Shown one piece after another: positions 53,569-61,878 of a stretch of 64,000 bases of DNA. The notes beneath the pieces are model-generated. The model did no database searches and had not been told where the DNA came from. It saw nothing but the letters and a program-made list of their open reading frames with translations. Position 1 is the first letter of the stretch. Each line of letters opens with the position of its first letter. Source of the DNA: Egibacteraceae bacterium (GTDB taxonomy: Bacteria; Actinomycetota; Nitriliruptoria; Euzebyales; Egibacteraceae). The stretch is from contig DATLGH010000024.1 in assembly GCA_035540635.1 (NCBI GenBank), forward strand, positions 1 to 64,000. The letters are read 5' to 3'. The translations under genes were made by a program, and so were the position numbers.

Positions 53569-56500
53569 ATGGCGGGTGACGAAAGAAGGCCGTGGGGGCC
53601 TCGCCGTGGCGCGGGTGCCGTGCTCGTGCTCGCGGTCGGTCTCAGCCTGCTCGTCGGTGGGGGCGGCGCGGCGGCGCAGACAGGCTCCACAACACGCGTC
53701 TCCGTCGGCAGCGGCGACCCCGGGGCGCAGGGCGAGGGCGAGAGCCTCGAACCGTCGATCTCCGCCGACGGTCGCTACGTCGCCTTCACGTCGGAGTCGG
53801 ACCTCGCGAGCGGCCCGCCCGGCAGCGCCATCCACCCAGCGGGGGACATCGCGCTTGGTGAGGGGGACAACGAGCTGCTGTCGGCGGTGGTGGATCCGAC
53901 AGGTGCGTACGCCTACTTCGGCACTGGCACCTCTCCAGGGCGGGTGGTCAAGGTCAACCTCGCCACCTTTCAGTCGGAGGCAAGCCTCACGCTGGAGGAT
54001 GGAGAGGACCGGCTCGTCTCTGCGGCTATGGATCCGTCCGGGGATTTCGCGTACTTCGGCACCGACACCTCGCCTGGTCGTGTGGTGAAGATAGACCTTT
54101 CAACGTTCGAGCGTGCCAGCTCCCTCACGTTGAGCGACGGCGAGAACCGCGTCCTCACCGCCCTGATAGACCCGGCCGGCAAGTTTGGCTATTTTGGGAC
54201 AGGTTTGGGGGTTGTAAAGGTCGCGCTGGAGGACGACCTCACGCGCGTTAGTGCATTCATGACGGCATCAGATGTCGTGTCGGGGGCTATGGACCCCGAG
54301 GGTGCTTACGCCTACTTCAGGACCTTGGGCGCTTGCCTAGAGGGCTGCTTTTCCTCGTTGGTGATCAAGGTCGATCTCGCTGAGGAAAATTTCGGACCGG
54401 TGAGTACCTCCAGCCTCGGCAGCCTCTTCGAGTTGGAATTCAGATCCAGCCCTGCTCTCATGGATCCCACGGGGACTTTTGCCTATTTCGCGTTGCGCAC
54501 TGTGCCCGTGCGCATCGTCAAGTTTGACCTGACTGCGTTCGAACCAGCGGCAGTAATGGCGCCTGGGGAAGGTGAGGTGAGGCTGGGGTCGATGGTCATG
54601 GATCCTGCTGGATCTTTCGCGTACTTGGCCGCCGCTGCAACTGCGTGTCCCGGCATGGAGTTCTGCTTCGACGCTGACGTGTTCAAGGTGGACCTCAGGA
54701 CGTTCGAGCAGGTGGACGCTATCCGACTGCGAGCCCAGGGTCCCTTCCGTCCCGAGTCGGCGGTGATCGACCCTGGCGGCACGTACGCGTATTTTGGTAC
54801 CGACACCACTCCCGGAAGGGTGTTCAAGGTCGCGCTGGTGGGGGAGCCGGAGCCCGGGGCGCGGGACGTGTTCGTGCGTGACCGCCGGGCGAACACGACG
54901 ACGCTGGTGAGCGTCCGCAGCGGTCCGGGGTGCAGCCCAGGAGACGAGTTCTGTGCGCCGGCTCATGCCGACGAGCCCTCAATCTCACCGGACGGCCGCT
55001 ACGTCGCGTTCAGATCGGAGGCGACGAACCTCGTCGTCAACGATCCCGGGAGTCCGCAGCCGAACGGTCAGTCGCAGGTGTACGTGCACGACCGCGTGGC
55101 CGGCTCGACGCGGATGGTCAGCCTCGACAGCGAGGGCAGACCCGGCGACCAGGGCAGCCACTCGCCGTCGATCTCGGCCGGGGGCCGTCGTGTGGCGTTC
55201 GTGTCGCGTGCGGGCCTCACGACGACCACCCCTGAGCCGACCGTTACCAGCGTGCCGGAGCCGACGACGGTGCCGGAGCCGACGACCGTCCCGCCGACGA
55301 CCGTCCCGCCGACGACGGTGCCCCCGACCTTCCCCGTGCCCACGACGGACCCGGGGAGCGTGGTCGCCGCCGCGGGTCACGGCAGCATCGTCATCGTGCA
55401 GGCCGAGGCGCCCGAGGTGGATGACGTCTTCCTCCGCGACGTCGTGGAGAGCTCCACGACGCTCGTCTCCGTGCATGAGGAGTGCTTGGGGTGCCAGGGC
55501 CACAGCCGCGAACCGTCGATCTCGGCTGATGGCAACTTCGTCGCCTTCTCCTCCGACAGCACGGATCTCCTCCTCGACCGCCCAGCCGAGCTCCACGATG
55601 GGGTCGGCACCCAGGTCTTCCTGCGTGACGTTCCGGCCGGGACGACCCGCCTGGTCAGCCGCAGGGAGACCGCCGACGCCGAGGCGGGCGACGGGGACAG
55701 CGACGAGCCACAGATCTCGGCCGACGGCCGCTTCGTCGCCTTCACCACAGGGGCATCGAACCTCACGCCCCAGGGGCCCTGCCGCTCCGACTCCTCCGGC
55801 TGCACCGACGTCCTGGTGTGGGACCGCCTCAGGGACGTGCCCGGTGCGAACCGCTTCATTCTGGCGTCGGCGCGCCTCGACGGGGGACCGTCGGAGAGCA
55901 GCGACCAACCGTCCATCTCCGGCGACGGGAGGTTCGTCGCCTTCCGGTCGGACGCGGACGGCCTCGTCCCGGGGCCTCTCCCATGCAGGTTCACCCCGGA
56001 CACGTTCGACGACGAACCGCTGTGCGACGAGATCTTTCTGCGCGACGTGGCCAGGAACGCGACGAGCGTTGTGTCCGTGGACTCGAACGGCAACCCGGCG
56101 GGTTCGCGGAGCGCGGAGCCCTCGTTGTCGTTCGACGGCGCGTCGGTTGCCTTCACCTCGGATTCCCCCACGCTCGTGCCCGACGACACGAACGGCGACG
56201 CGGACGTGTTCGTCCACGACCGGGGCTTCGCCGAGATGAGGGTCGTGCCGGCGGCCCTCGACTTCGGCGAGGAGCTCGTCGGCAGGACGACCCCGCCCCG
56301 GGTCGTCACGGTGACGAGTACGGGAACCGCGCCACTGGAGACCTCGACGGTGACGGTCGAAGGCCCGCACCCCGCGGACTTCCGGGTGGTCGGCAACTCC
56401 TGTGGGGTACGCCTGCAGCCCGGACAGTCCTGCACCATCGCGGTCACCTTCGCACCGACGGCGGTGGGGGAGCGCCTCGCGACGCTGCGCATCAGGAACA

Positions 56501-57936
56501 ACGCCCGCAACAGCCCGCAGGACGTTGCGCTCCGCGGCGTCGGCACCGCGCCGGCCCTCGTCGTCAACCCTGAGGAGATCGACTTTGGCGGGGTGCCGCT
56601 CGGCACGAGAAGCCCACCCGCTGCCGCGACGGCCATCAGCGTGGGCACCGGCCCCGTGACCCTCGGCGCCGTGGCGATCACCGGGGCGCACGCCGGGGAC
56701 TTCCGGATGGTCGACGACCGCTGCAGCGGCGTGACCCTGCGCCCGGCAGAATCGTGCGTCGTGCTCATCGACTTCGGTCCGAGCCAGGTCGGTGCGCGCA
56801 CGGCCACGCTCGTCGTGGCGAGCACCGCCCCGGACAGCCCCCGCACGGTGCGTCTGCGTGGGGAGGGCCTCGGCGGGAGGCTCGTGCTGTCGCCGGACCC
56901 CGCGGACTTCGGGACGGTCACCGTTCCCGGCGGCAGCGCTGAACGGGTCGTGACCGGCACCAACGTCGGTGTGGCGCCGCTGACCGTCGGCACCGTGTCG
57001 GTGGCGGGCGGTGACGCGGGCGCGTTCACGATCGTCAGCCAGAGCTGCGCCGGCGCGACGCTCGCACCGCTTGCGGGCTGCAACGTCCGGTTGCGGTTCA
57101 CGCCCCCGACGGTCGGCCTGTTCGTCGCGGACCTCGTCGCTACGACCGACGTGCCCGACGGTCCCGCCACGGCGCAGCTGCGGGGCGTCGGCGTGGTCGA
57201 CCCCGAGCCCGAGCCCGACCCCGACCCCGACCCTGGGCCTGACCCTGGGCCTGACCCCGACCCTGGGCCTGACCCCGGTCCGGGACCCGGACCCGGACCC
57301 GGCCCAGGCCCCGGCCCCGGCGGCCCCCTGCTGTCCGTCCGTCCGGACGTCGTCGAGTTCGGCCCCCGGGTGGCCGGGATCGCCGGGGAGCGGGCCACCC
57401 TCACCGTCACGAGCGTCGGGACCGTGCCCGCCCTCGTCACCGACGTGGTCATGGAGGGCCCGCAGGCCCCGGAGTTCACTATCGACGAGGACGCCTGCAG
57501 CGGCACGACCCTGCCCGTCGGCGCGAGCTGCGCGGTGGTGGTGGACTTCGGCCCGTCGGCCTCCGGGCCCCACGCCGCCGACCTCGTCGTCCGCGGTCGG
57601 GACGTCGCGCCGGTATCGGCGGCCCTGCGCGGGACGGGGCTCGTCCCCCTGCTCGAGGCGGACCCTCCGCTCGGCAGGCGGGGGTTCGTGACCAACGCCG
57701 TGGGCCGTGACTTCCCCGCCGACACCGTCGTCCAGCTGGTCTTCGAGCCGGGCATCACCCGGGTGTTCGTGCGCACCGACGCCGACGGGGCGTTCGAGGT
57801 GCCGCTGCTCGTGCTCCGCCGCGAAACGATAGGCCCCCGCCAGCTCATCGCCACCACGCCCGACCTCCGCGTGGTCGCCGAGTACCTCGTCGTGCCCGGC
57901 CGCCAGGTCCCCCCCGACTTCGCCAACCGCTACTAG
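53569..57936 (+). CDS. Giant secreted protein: nested beta-propellers plus ASPM/SPD-2/Hydin-like repeats
   Basis: 1455 residues with a signal peptide (GAGAVLVLAVGLSLLVGGGG). Residues 58-885 are PD40/TolB-type blades (EPSISADGRYVAFTSES ... DVFVRDR). Between the first two half-blades, residues about 88-425 form a second propeller with YVTN-like repeats (DPTGAYAYFGTGTSPGRVVK) and lower GC. Residues 550-594 are a Thr/Pro linker. Residues 890-1210 are three choice-of-anchor D (ASH) domains, each with a conserved Cys pair; a Pro/Asp/Gly linker (1211-1252) leads to a fourth and a C-terminal beta domain. It ends 13 bp before the TcpC gene, so it is probably made with the conjugation machine, perhaps as an adhesin. 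Confidence 0.85.
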   Translation: MAGDERRPWGPRRGAGAVLVLAVGLSLLVGGGGAAAQTGSTTRVSVGSGDPGAQGEGESLEPSISADGRYVAFTSESDLASGPPGSAIHPAGDIALGEGDNELLSAVVDPTGAYAYFGTGTSPGRVVKVNLATFQSEASLTLEDGEDRLVSAAMDPSGDFAYFGTDTSPGRVVKIDLSTFERASSLTLSDGENRVLTALIDPAGKFGYFGTGLGVVKVALEDDLTRVSAFMTASDVVSGAMDPEGAYAYFRTLGACLEGCFSSLVIKVDLAEENFGPVSTSSLGSLFELEFRSSPALMDPTGTFAYFALRTVPVRIVKFDLTAFEPAAVMAPGEGEVRLGSMVMDPAGSFAYLAAAATACPGMEFCFDADVFKVDLRTFEQVDAIRLRAQGPFRPESAVIDPGGTYAYFGTDTTPGRVFKVALVGEPEPGARDVFVRDRRANTTTLVSVRSGPGCSPGDEFCAPAHADEPSISPDGRYVAFRSEATNLVVNDPGSPQPNGQSQVYVHDRVAGSTRMVSLDSEGRPGDQGSHSPSISAGGRRVAFVSRAGLTTTTPEPTVTSVPEPTTVPEPTTVPPTTVPPTTVPPTFPVPTTDPGSVVAAAGHGSIVIVQAEAPEVDDVFLRDVVESSTTLVSVHEECLGCQGHSREPSISADGNFVAFSSDSTDLLLDRPAELHDGVGTQVFLRDVPAGTTRLVSRRETADAEAGDGDSDEPQISADGRFVAFTTGASNLTPQGPCRSDSSGCTDVLVWDRLRDVPGANRFILASARLDGGPSESSDQPSISGDGRFVAFRSDADGLVPGPLPCRFTPDTFDDEPLCDEIFLRDVARNATSVVSVDSNGNPAGSRSAEPSLSFDGASVAFTSDSPTLVPDDTNGDADVFVHDRGFAEMRVVPAALDFGEELVGRTTPPRVVTVTSTGTAPLETSTVTVEGPHPADFRVVGNSCGVRLQPGQSCTIAVTFAPTAVGERLATLRIRNNARNSPQDVALRGVGTAPALVVNPEEIDFGGVPLGTRSPPAAATAISVGTGPVTLGAVAITGAHAGDFRMVDDRCSGVTLRPAESCVVLIDFGPSQVGARTATLVVASTAPDSPRTVRLRGEGLGGRLVLSPDPADFGTVTVPGGSAERVVTGTNVGVAPLTVGTVSVAGGDAGAFTIVSQSCAGATLAPLAGCNVRLRFTPPTVGLFVADLVATTDVPDGPATAQLRGVGVVDPEPEPDPDPDPGPDPGPDPDPGPDPGPGPGPGPGPGPGPGGPLLSVRPDVVEFGPRVAGIAGERATLTVTSVGTVPALVTDVVMEGPQAPEFTIDEDACSGTTLPVGASCAVVVDFGPSASGPHAADLVVRGRDVAPVSAALRGTGLVPLLEADPPLGRRGFVTNAVGRDFPADTVVQLVFEPGITRVFVRTDADGAFEVPLLVLRRETIGPRQLIATTPDLRVVAEYLVVPGRQVPPDFANRY
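55219..55348 (+). repeat. Thr/Pro-rich coding repeat
   Basis: Tandem units encode PEPTTV and PPTTV inside the propeller part of the giant secreted protein. It looks like a flexible, probably glycosylatable loop. Confidence 0.65.
57199..57324 (+). repeat. Pro-Asp/Pro-Gly coding repeat
   Basis: Six-base units (GACCCC, GAGCCC, GGGCCT, GGACCC) encode PEPDPD, then PGPDPGPD, then PGPGPG. It forms the linker before the last anchor-type domain of the giant secreted protein and is prone to length change. Confidence 0.75.
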
Positions 57937-57949
57937 GAGGCAAACGCTC

Positions 57950-58918
57950 ATGCAGGTCACCCGCGCGCGGCCGACGGCCCCGCCCCGCCACATGGCGGAG
58001 AGGAACGGCCACGCGCCCGCCTCCCCGTCGCCGCCGCGCCGGAGGCGGGTCCGCCGGGCGACGGTGCTCGTCGGCCGTCTTGTCCTGTGGGCTGCGATCC
58101 TGGCCCTCGCCGTCCGCGGCGGCGTGGCGACCGTCGCCGAGCTGCGCGGGCCCCCGGCTCCCGCAGGCGTCGCGGCGCCGCAGCCCGCCGGCACCGGCTT
58201 CCCCGTCGACGCGGCACGCGCTCTGGCGACCCGCTTCGCGCACGACTACCTCGCCTACGACCCCGCCGACGACACCCGCCCGGACCGGCTGGCCGCCTAC
58301 CTGCCCGGTGACGGGCACGGTGAGCTCGGCTGGGACCGCAACGGCGAGCAGGCCGTCCACGCGGTCGTCGCCCTGGACGTGACCGTCGAGACCGTCGACC
58401 GGGCGGCGGTCCTCGTCGCCGCGCAGGTCAGCGGTCCCCGTTGGCTCCACCTGTCCGTACCGGTGGTCGCCGACCGGGAAGGTCGGCTCGCGGTCGGGGC
58501 CACACCGACCCTCGTCGCGGCCCCGCAGCTGGCCGATCAGCCCCCGGCCGAGGAGCCGGCTGGCGACAAGGCGCTCAGCAAGGAGCTCGTGCCCGTGCTC
58601 GAGTCGTTCTTCGACGCCTACGGAGCCGGCCGCGCCGACGACCTCGCCTACTACCTGCCGGTGGGCCGGACGATGGGCGGCCTGGACGGCACCGTCGAGC
58701 TCGACGACCTCGTCGACCTCTGGGTCGCGGAGGGAAGCGGCGTCCGTCACGCGCAGGCGACGGTGCGCTGGCGGGACACGGCGACCGGTGCACGGCTGAC
58801 GCAGCGCTACGACCTACGCCTCGTCGACAACGCCGGGCGCTGGTACGTCGACGCCCTCGGTGCGCAGGCGAGGCAACGAACCGACGGGAACGGACAAGGA
58901 GAACGCGATGACCGGTGA
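57950..58918 (+). CDS. TcpC-family (VirB8-like) conjugation protein
   Basis: A 322-residue bitopic membrane protein. A basic cytoplasmic N-terminus (PPRRRRVRRA) precedes one membrane helix (residues 40-60), then two NTF2-like domains outside, which is the layout of TcpC from pCW3 and Orf13 of Tn916. It would scaffold the transfer complex at the membrane. AGGAGG lies nine bases before the ATG, 13 bp after the giant surface protein gene. It overlaps the next gene by 11 bp. Confidence 0.85.
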   Translation: MQVTRARPTAPPRHMAERNGHAPASPSPPRRRRVRRATVLVGRLVLWAAILALAVRGGVATVAELRGPPAPAGVAAPQPAGTGFPVDAARALATRFAHDYLAYDPADDTRPDRLAAYLPGDGHGELGWDRNGEQAVHAVVALDVTVETVDRAAVLVAAQVSGPRWLHLSVPVVADREGRLAVGATPTLVAAPQLADQPPAEEPAGDKALSKELVPVLESFFDAYGAGRADDLAYYLPVGRTMGGLDGTVELDDLVDLWVAEGSGVRHAQATVRWRDTATGARLTQRYDLRLVDNAGRWYVDALGAQARQRTDGNGQGERDDR

Positions 58919-59141
58919 GGGACTGCGCGACATGGTGCTGCAGCTTGTGGGCAACATGTTCCTGGCGGCGGCGGCGATGGGCGCGGTGATGTTCCTCTTC
59001 CGCCGCGAGTTCGTACGCTTCGCCGAGTTCGCGGCACTGTCGGTGTTCGTCGCCACCTTCGTGTTCGTGCCGGAGATCTGGATCGGCGTCGGTCGGTCCG
59101 TGGCGGCGATCATCGGCGCTGACGCCGGAGCGGCCGGATGA
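58908..59141 (+). CDS. Small hydrophobic conjugation protein, TcpD-like by position
   Basis: A 77-residue protein with two membrane helices (NMFLAAAAMGAVMFLFRR and FAALSVFVATFVFVPEIW). AAGGAG precedes ATG 58908. It lies between the TcpC and TcpE genes, where tcpD sits in pCW3. Sequence alone does not prove the identity. It overlaps TcpC by 11 bases and TcpE by four. Confidence 0.72.
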   Translation: MTGEGLRDMVLQLVGNMFLAAAAMGAVMFLFRREFVRFAEFAALSVFVATFVFVPEIWIGVGRSVAAIIGADAGAAG

Positions 59142-59530
59142 TCCCCCTGCCGACCTACACCTCGGTGTTCCGGCTGCGGCGGCGCCTCTACGCCGTCTAC
59201 GACTGGGAGCTGCCGGTGCCGGTCGGCCTCTTCGAGACGGGCGTCTTCGTCGCGGCGGCGGGCCTCTTCGCGCTGATCGCCCGGGTGCTCGGTGTGGAGT
59301 TCGGCCCGGGAACCGCGTGGTTCTACGTCGTGCCGCCACTGTTCATCGCCTACCTCGCACGCCAGCCGGTCGCCGACGCGAAGCAGCCGCTCGACTGGGC
59401 CGGGTCGCACGCGCGCTACCTGCTGGAGCCGCGGACCGTGCACCGCCTCGCCGACGCCCGTGGGCGCTCGGCGGTGGCCGTCACCGCCGAGGTGTGGCTG
59501 GAGCGGGCCCACCGGGAGCAGCGACCGTGA
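59138..59530 (+). CDS. TcpE-family conjugation membrane protein
   Basis: A 130-residue protein with the TcpE pattern: an N-terminal arm (PTYTSVFRLRRRLYAVYDWE), two membrane helices in residues 28-73, then a hydrophilic tail with AKQPLDWAGSHARYLLEP. TcpE is a membrane partner of the VirB4-like ATPase. Starts in an ATGA overlap and ends in a GTGA overlap with the ATPase gene. Confidence 0.85.
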   Translation: MIPLPTYTSVFRLRRRLYAVYDWELPVPVGLFETGVFVAAAGLFALIARVLGVEFGPGTAWFYVVPPLFIAYLARQPVADAKQPLDWAGSHARYLLEPRTVHRLADARGRSAVAVTAEVWLERAHREQRP

Positions 59531-61878
59531 ACCGCAGCCGCCTGCCGGTGCGCTACCTCGCCGACCGGCTCGCCTTCAGCGACGACCGTGCCTGGGCGTG
59601 GTTCCACATCCCCACGGTCTCCTACGACTTCCTGTCCGACGGCGAGCGCGCCGGACTGCTGTACGGCACGGTCAACGCGCTCGCCGCACTGGCCGGCTCC
59701 GAGTGCCACCTCATCGCGGTGCCCCACGCCTACGACGCGGAGGAGTGGGCGGCCGAGCTCTCCGAGGCCACCGACCAGCCCGCGCCCGGGTGGGACGGCT
59801 ATCTCGCGACGCTCACGGGGCACCTGTCCCGCGGGGCGTTCAGCCAGCGGCGCGTCTTCCTCGGTGTCGACCTCGGGCGCCGTGGGCGGCCTGGCGGCCG
59901 GCTCCTCGATCGCTTCCACGCCGCCGCCGGTCTCGAGGACGCAAGCGTGTCCGCCCGCGAGGTGGGCCGGTGGTCGACGAAGGCCGACGCCGTCGAGCGG
60001 GCGCTGTCGAGCTCGGCGCTGCGGGCTCGTCCCGCCGCGGTCGACGAGCTGCGCTGGCTCGTGCAGCGGGCGTTCTGGCGCGGCATGGTCGGGCCGCCGC
60101 CGGTCGGCGCCCCCGGCCAGCCGTGGGGGCGGGGGGAGCTGGCCGCGCTGGCGGAGTCCACCATCCACAACGGCTACCGCTCAGTCGTGGTCGAGCAGCC
60201 GGGTGGAGCCGCGCACGTGGCCTTCCTCGCCGCCGCGCGCTTCCCCGACGTCATGGCCCACCCGGGCTCCGAGTGGCTGTACCACTGCGACGCGCTGGGC
60301 TTCCCCGTCGAGGTGTCCGTGCGGTTCCGGCTCGTGCCGCCGGCTGAGGCGTCGACGCACGCGGCGCGCAAGCTCGCGGAGGCCTCGGAGCAGGCCCGCC
60401 ACATCGCGGGGACGTCGGCCGACGTGCCGCTCGCGCTGCTGGAGATGACCGAGCAGGCCCGCGAGCTCGAGTACGCCGTCACGAAGGAGGGCCTGCCGCT
60501 GGTGTACGGCTGGCCGCGCTTCGCGGTCGCGGCCTCCTCCGCGGACGAGCTCGACGGAAGGGTCGACTACCTCGTCGAGGCCTACCGGGACCTCGGCATC
60601 GACCTCGCGCGCCCCGCAGGCGACCAGCTGTCCCTGTTCCTCGAGGCCTTGCCCGCCGACCGGCTGCGCGTGCGCGCCTACGAGCAGCGCCAGGCACTCA
60701 CCACGCTCGCTGGCGGCATGTTCGCCGCGACCACCGACCTCGGTGACCGCCACGGGCCCTACATCGGGGAGACGACGGGCCGCACCCGGGCACCGGTGCA
60801 GTACGACCCCCTGTCGGCGGCGCGGCGCAACCTGCCGACCGCCGTCGCCATCACCGGAGCGCCCGGAGGTGGCAAGACCCACCTCGCCGAGCTGCTGCTC
60901 TACCAGCTCGCGATGCGGGGGGCGTGGGGACTGCTCGTCGACCCGAAGAACGAAGCCGGTGGTCTCGCCGAGCTGAGGGAGCTCCCCGGCGTCCGTGTCC
61001 TGCGGCTCGGCCCCGACCAGGAGGGCCTGCTCGACCCCTATGCCGTCGGGGCCACCCCCGAGGAGGGCGCGCTGCTCGCCGCCGACGTGCTCCGCCTGCT
61101 GCTGCCGCCCGGCCTGCGGACGGAGCAGGAGTCGGCGCTGCTGCAGGCGTGCCGGCGGGAGAGCGAGGTTGCCCGGCCCCACCTCGGCGGGGTCGTCGCC
61201 TGGCTGACCCAGGACGGCGGCCGGTCCGGGCGGGACCTCGCGGAGACCCTCGCCAGCGTCGGTCGGCTGCCCCTGGCCCGCCTGTGCTTCTCCCGGCCCG
61301 GGGCGACGTCGCTGGCACCCGACGGGCGGCTGCTCATCCTCCAGATGCAGGGGATCAGCTTCCCCGACGCCGCGGTGGCGCCGGCCGACTACACGGTGGC
61401 TGACCGGCTCGCGGTGGCCGTCATGTACCTCGTCACCACGCTGGCAGGCCGGCTGGCGGACGCGTCGAGGGCTCAGGCCAAGGTCATCGCCCTCGACGAG
61501 GCATGGGCGCTCACGGGCTCCCGTCAGGGGCGCGCGCTCGTGCAGCGCCTCGCGCGCACGGGGCGGTCGAAGAACACCGCCCTGCTCCTCGTGTCGCAGA
61601 ACGCCGCGGACTTCCTCGGTCCGGAGATCCAGAACAACTTCTCGGCCAAGTTCGCGTTCCGCTCGACCCAGCAAGAGGAGGTCCTCGCGGTCCTGAAGCT
61701 CCTCGGAGCCGAGGCCTCGCCGGAGCACGTGAGCGCGGTTCGGACACTGGCCAACGGCGAGTGCCTGTTCGCCGACGTCGACGGCCGCATCGGCGCGTTG
61801 CGCGTCGACCTCGTACTGCCCGAGCTCGCCACGGCGTTCGACACCACTCCCCGGGCTGCTCGGCACCCGGTGCCGTGA
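59527..61878 (+). CDS. VirB4/TcpF-like conjugation ATPase
   Basis: A 783-residue ATPase. The first 420 residues form the membrane-interacting N-terminal part. The motor domain has Walker A GAPGGGKTH (residues 444-452), Walker B VIALDEAW near 655, and a following arginine-finger region ARTGRSKNTALLLVSQNAAD with the VSQNA sensor typical of the VirB4/TraG superfamily. It powers assembly or transfer in type IV secretion. GTG start overlaps the TcpE stop; its own stop overlaps the next GTG. Confidence 0.92.
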   Translation: MNRSRLPVRYLADRLAFSDDRAWAWFHIPTVSYDFLSDGERAGLLYGTVNALAALAGSECHLIAVPHAYDAEEWAAELSEATDQPAPGWDGYLATLTGHLSRGAFSQRRVFLGVDLGRRGRPGGRLLDRFHAAAGLEDASVSAREVGRWSTKADAVERALSSSALRARPAAVDELRWLVQRAFWRGMVGPPPVGAPGQPWGRGELAALAESTIHNGYRSVVVEQPGGAAHVAFLAAARFPDVMAHPGSEWLYHCDALGFPVEVSVRFRLVPPAEASTHAARKLAEASEQARHIAGTSADVPLALLEMTEQARELEYAVTKEGLPLVYGWPRFAVAASSADELDGRVDYLVEAYRDLGIDLARPAGDQLSLFLEALPADRLRVRAYEQRQALTTLAGGMFAATTDLGDRHGPYIGETTGRTRAPVQYDPLSAARRNLPTAVAITGAPGGGKTHLAELLLYQLAMRGAWGLLVDPKNEAGGLAELRELPGVRVLRLGPDQEGLLDPYAVGATPEEGALLAADVLRLLLPPGLRTEQESALLQACRRESEVARPHLGGVVAWLTQDGGRSGRDLAETLASVGRLPLARLCFSRPGATSLAPDGRLLILQMQGISFPDAAVAPADYTVADRLAVAVMYLVTTLAGRLADASRAQAKVIALDEAWALTGSRQGRALVQRLARTGRSKNTALLLVSQNAADFLGPEIQNNFSAKFAFRSTQQEEVLAVLKLLGAEASPEHVSAVRTLANGECLFADVDGRIGALRVDLVLPELATAFDTTPRAARHPVP

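Noticed and set aside
57199-57324. CRISPR-like or tandem non-coding repeat
   Set aside because: Units are six bases long, in frame and encode a Pro-rich linker. No spacers, and no CRISPR array was seen anywhere in the window.
54985-58194. A 1069-codon minus-strand frame opposite the giant secreted protein and TcpC
   Set aside because: Low-complexity Arg/Gly/Asp sequence, no motif and no ribosome binding site. The plus-strand reading has a signal peptide and clear repeats.
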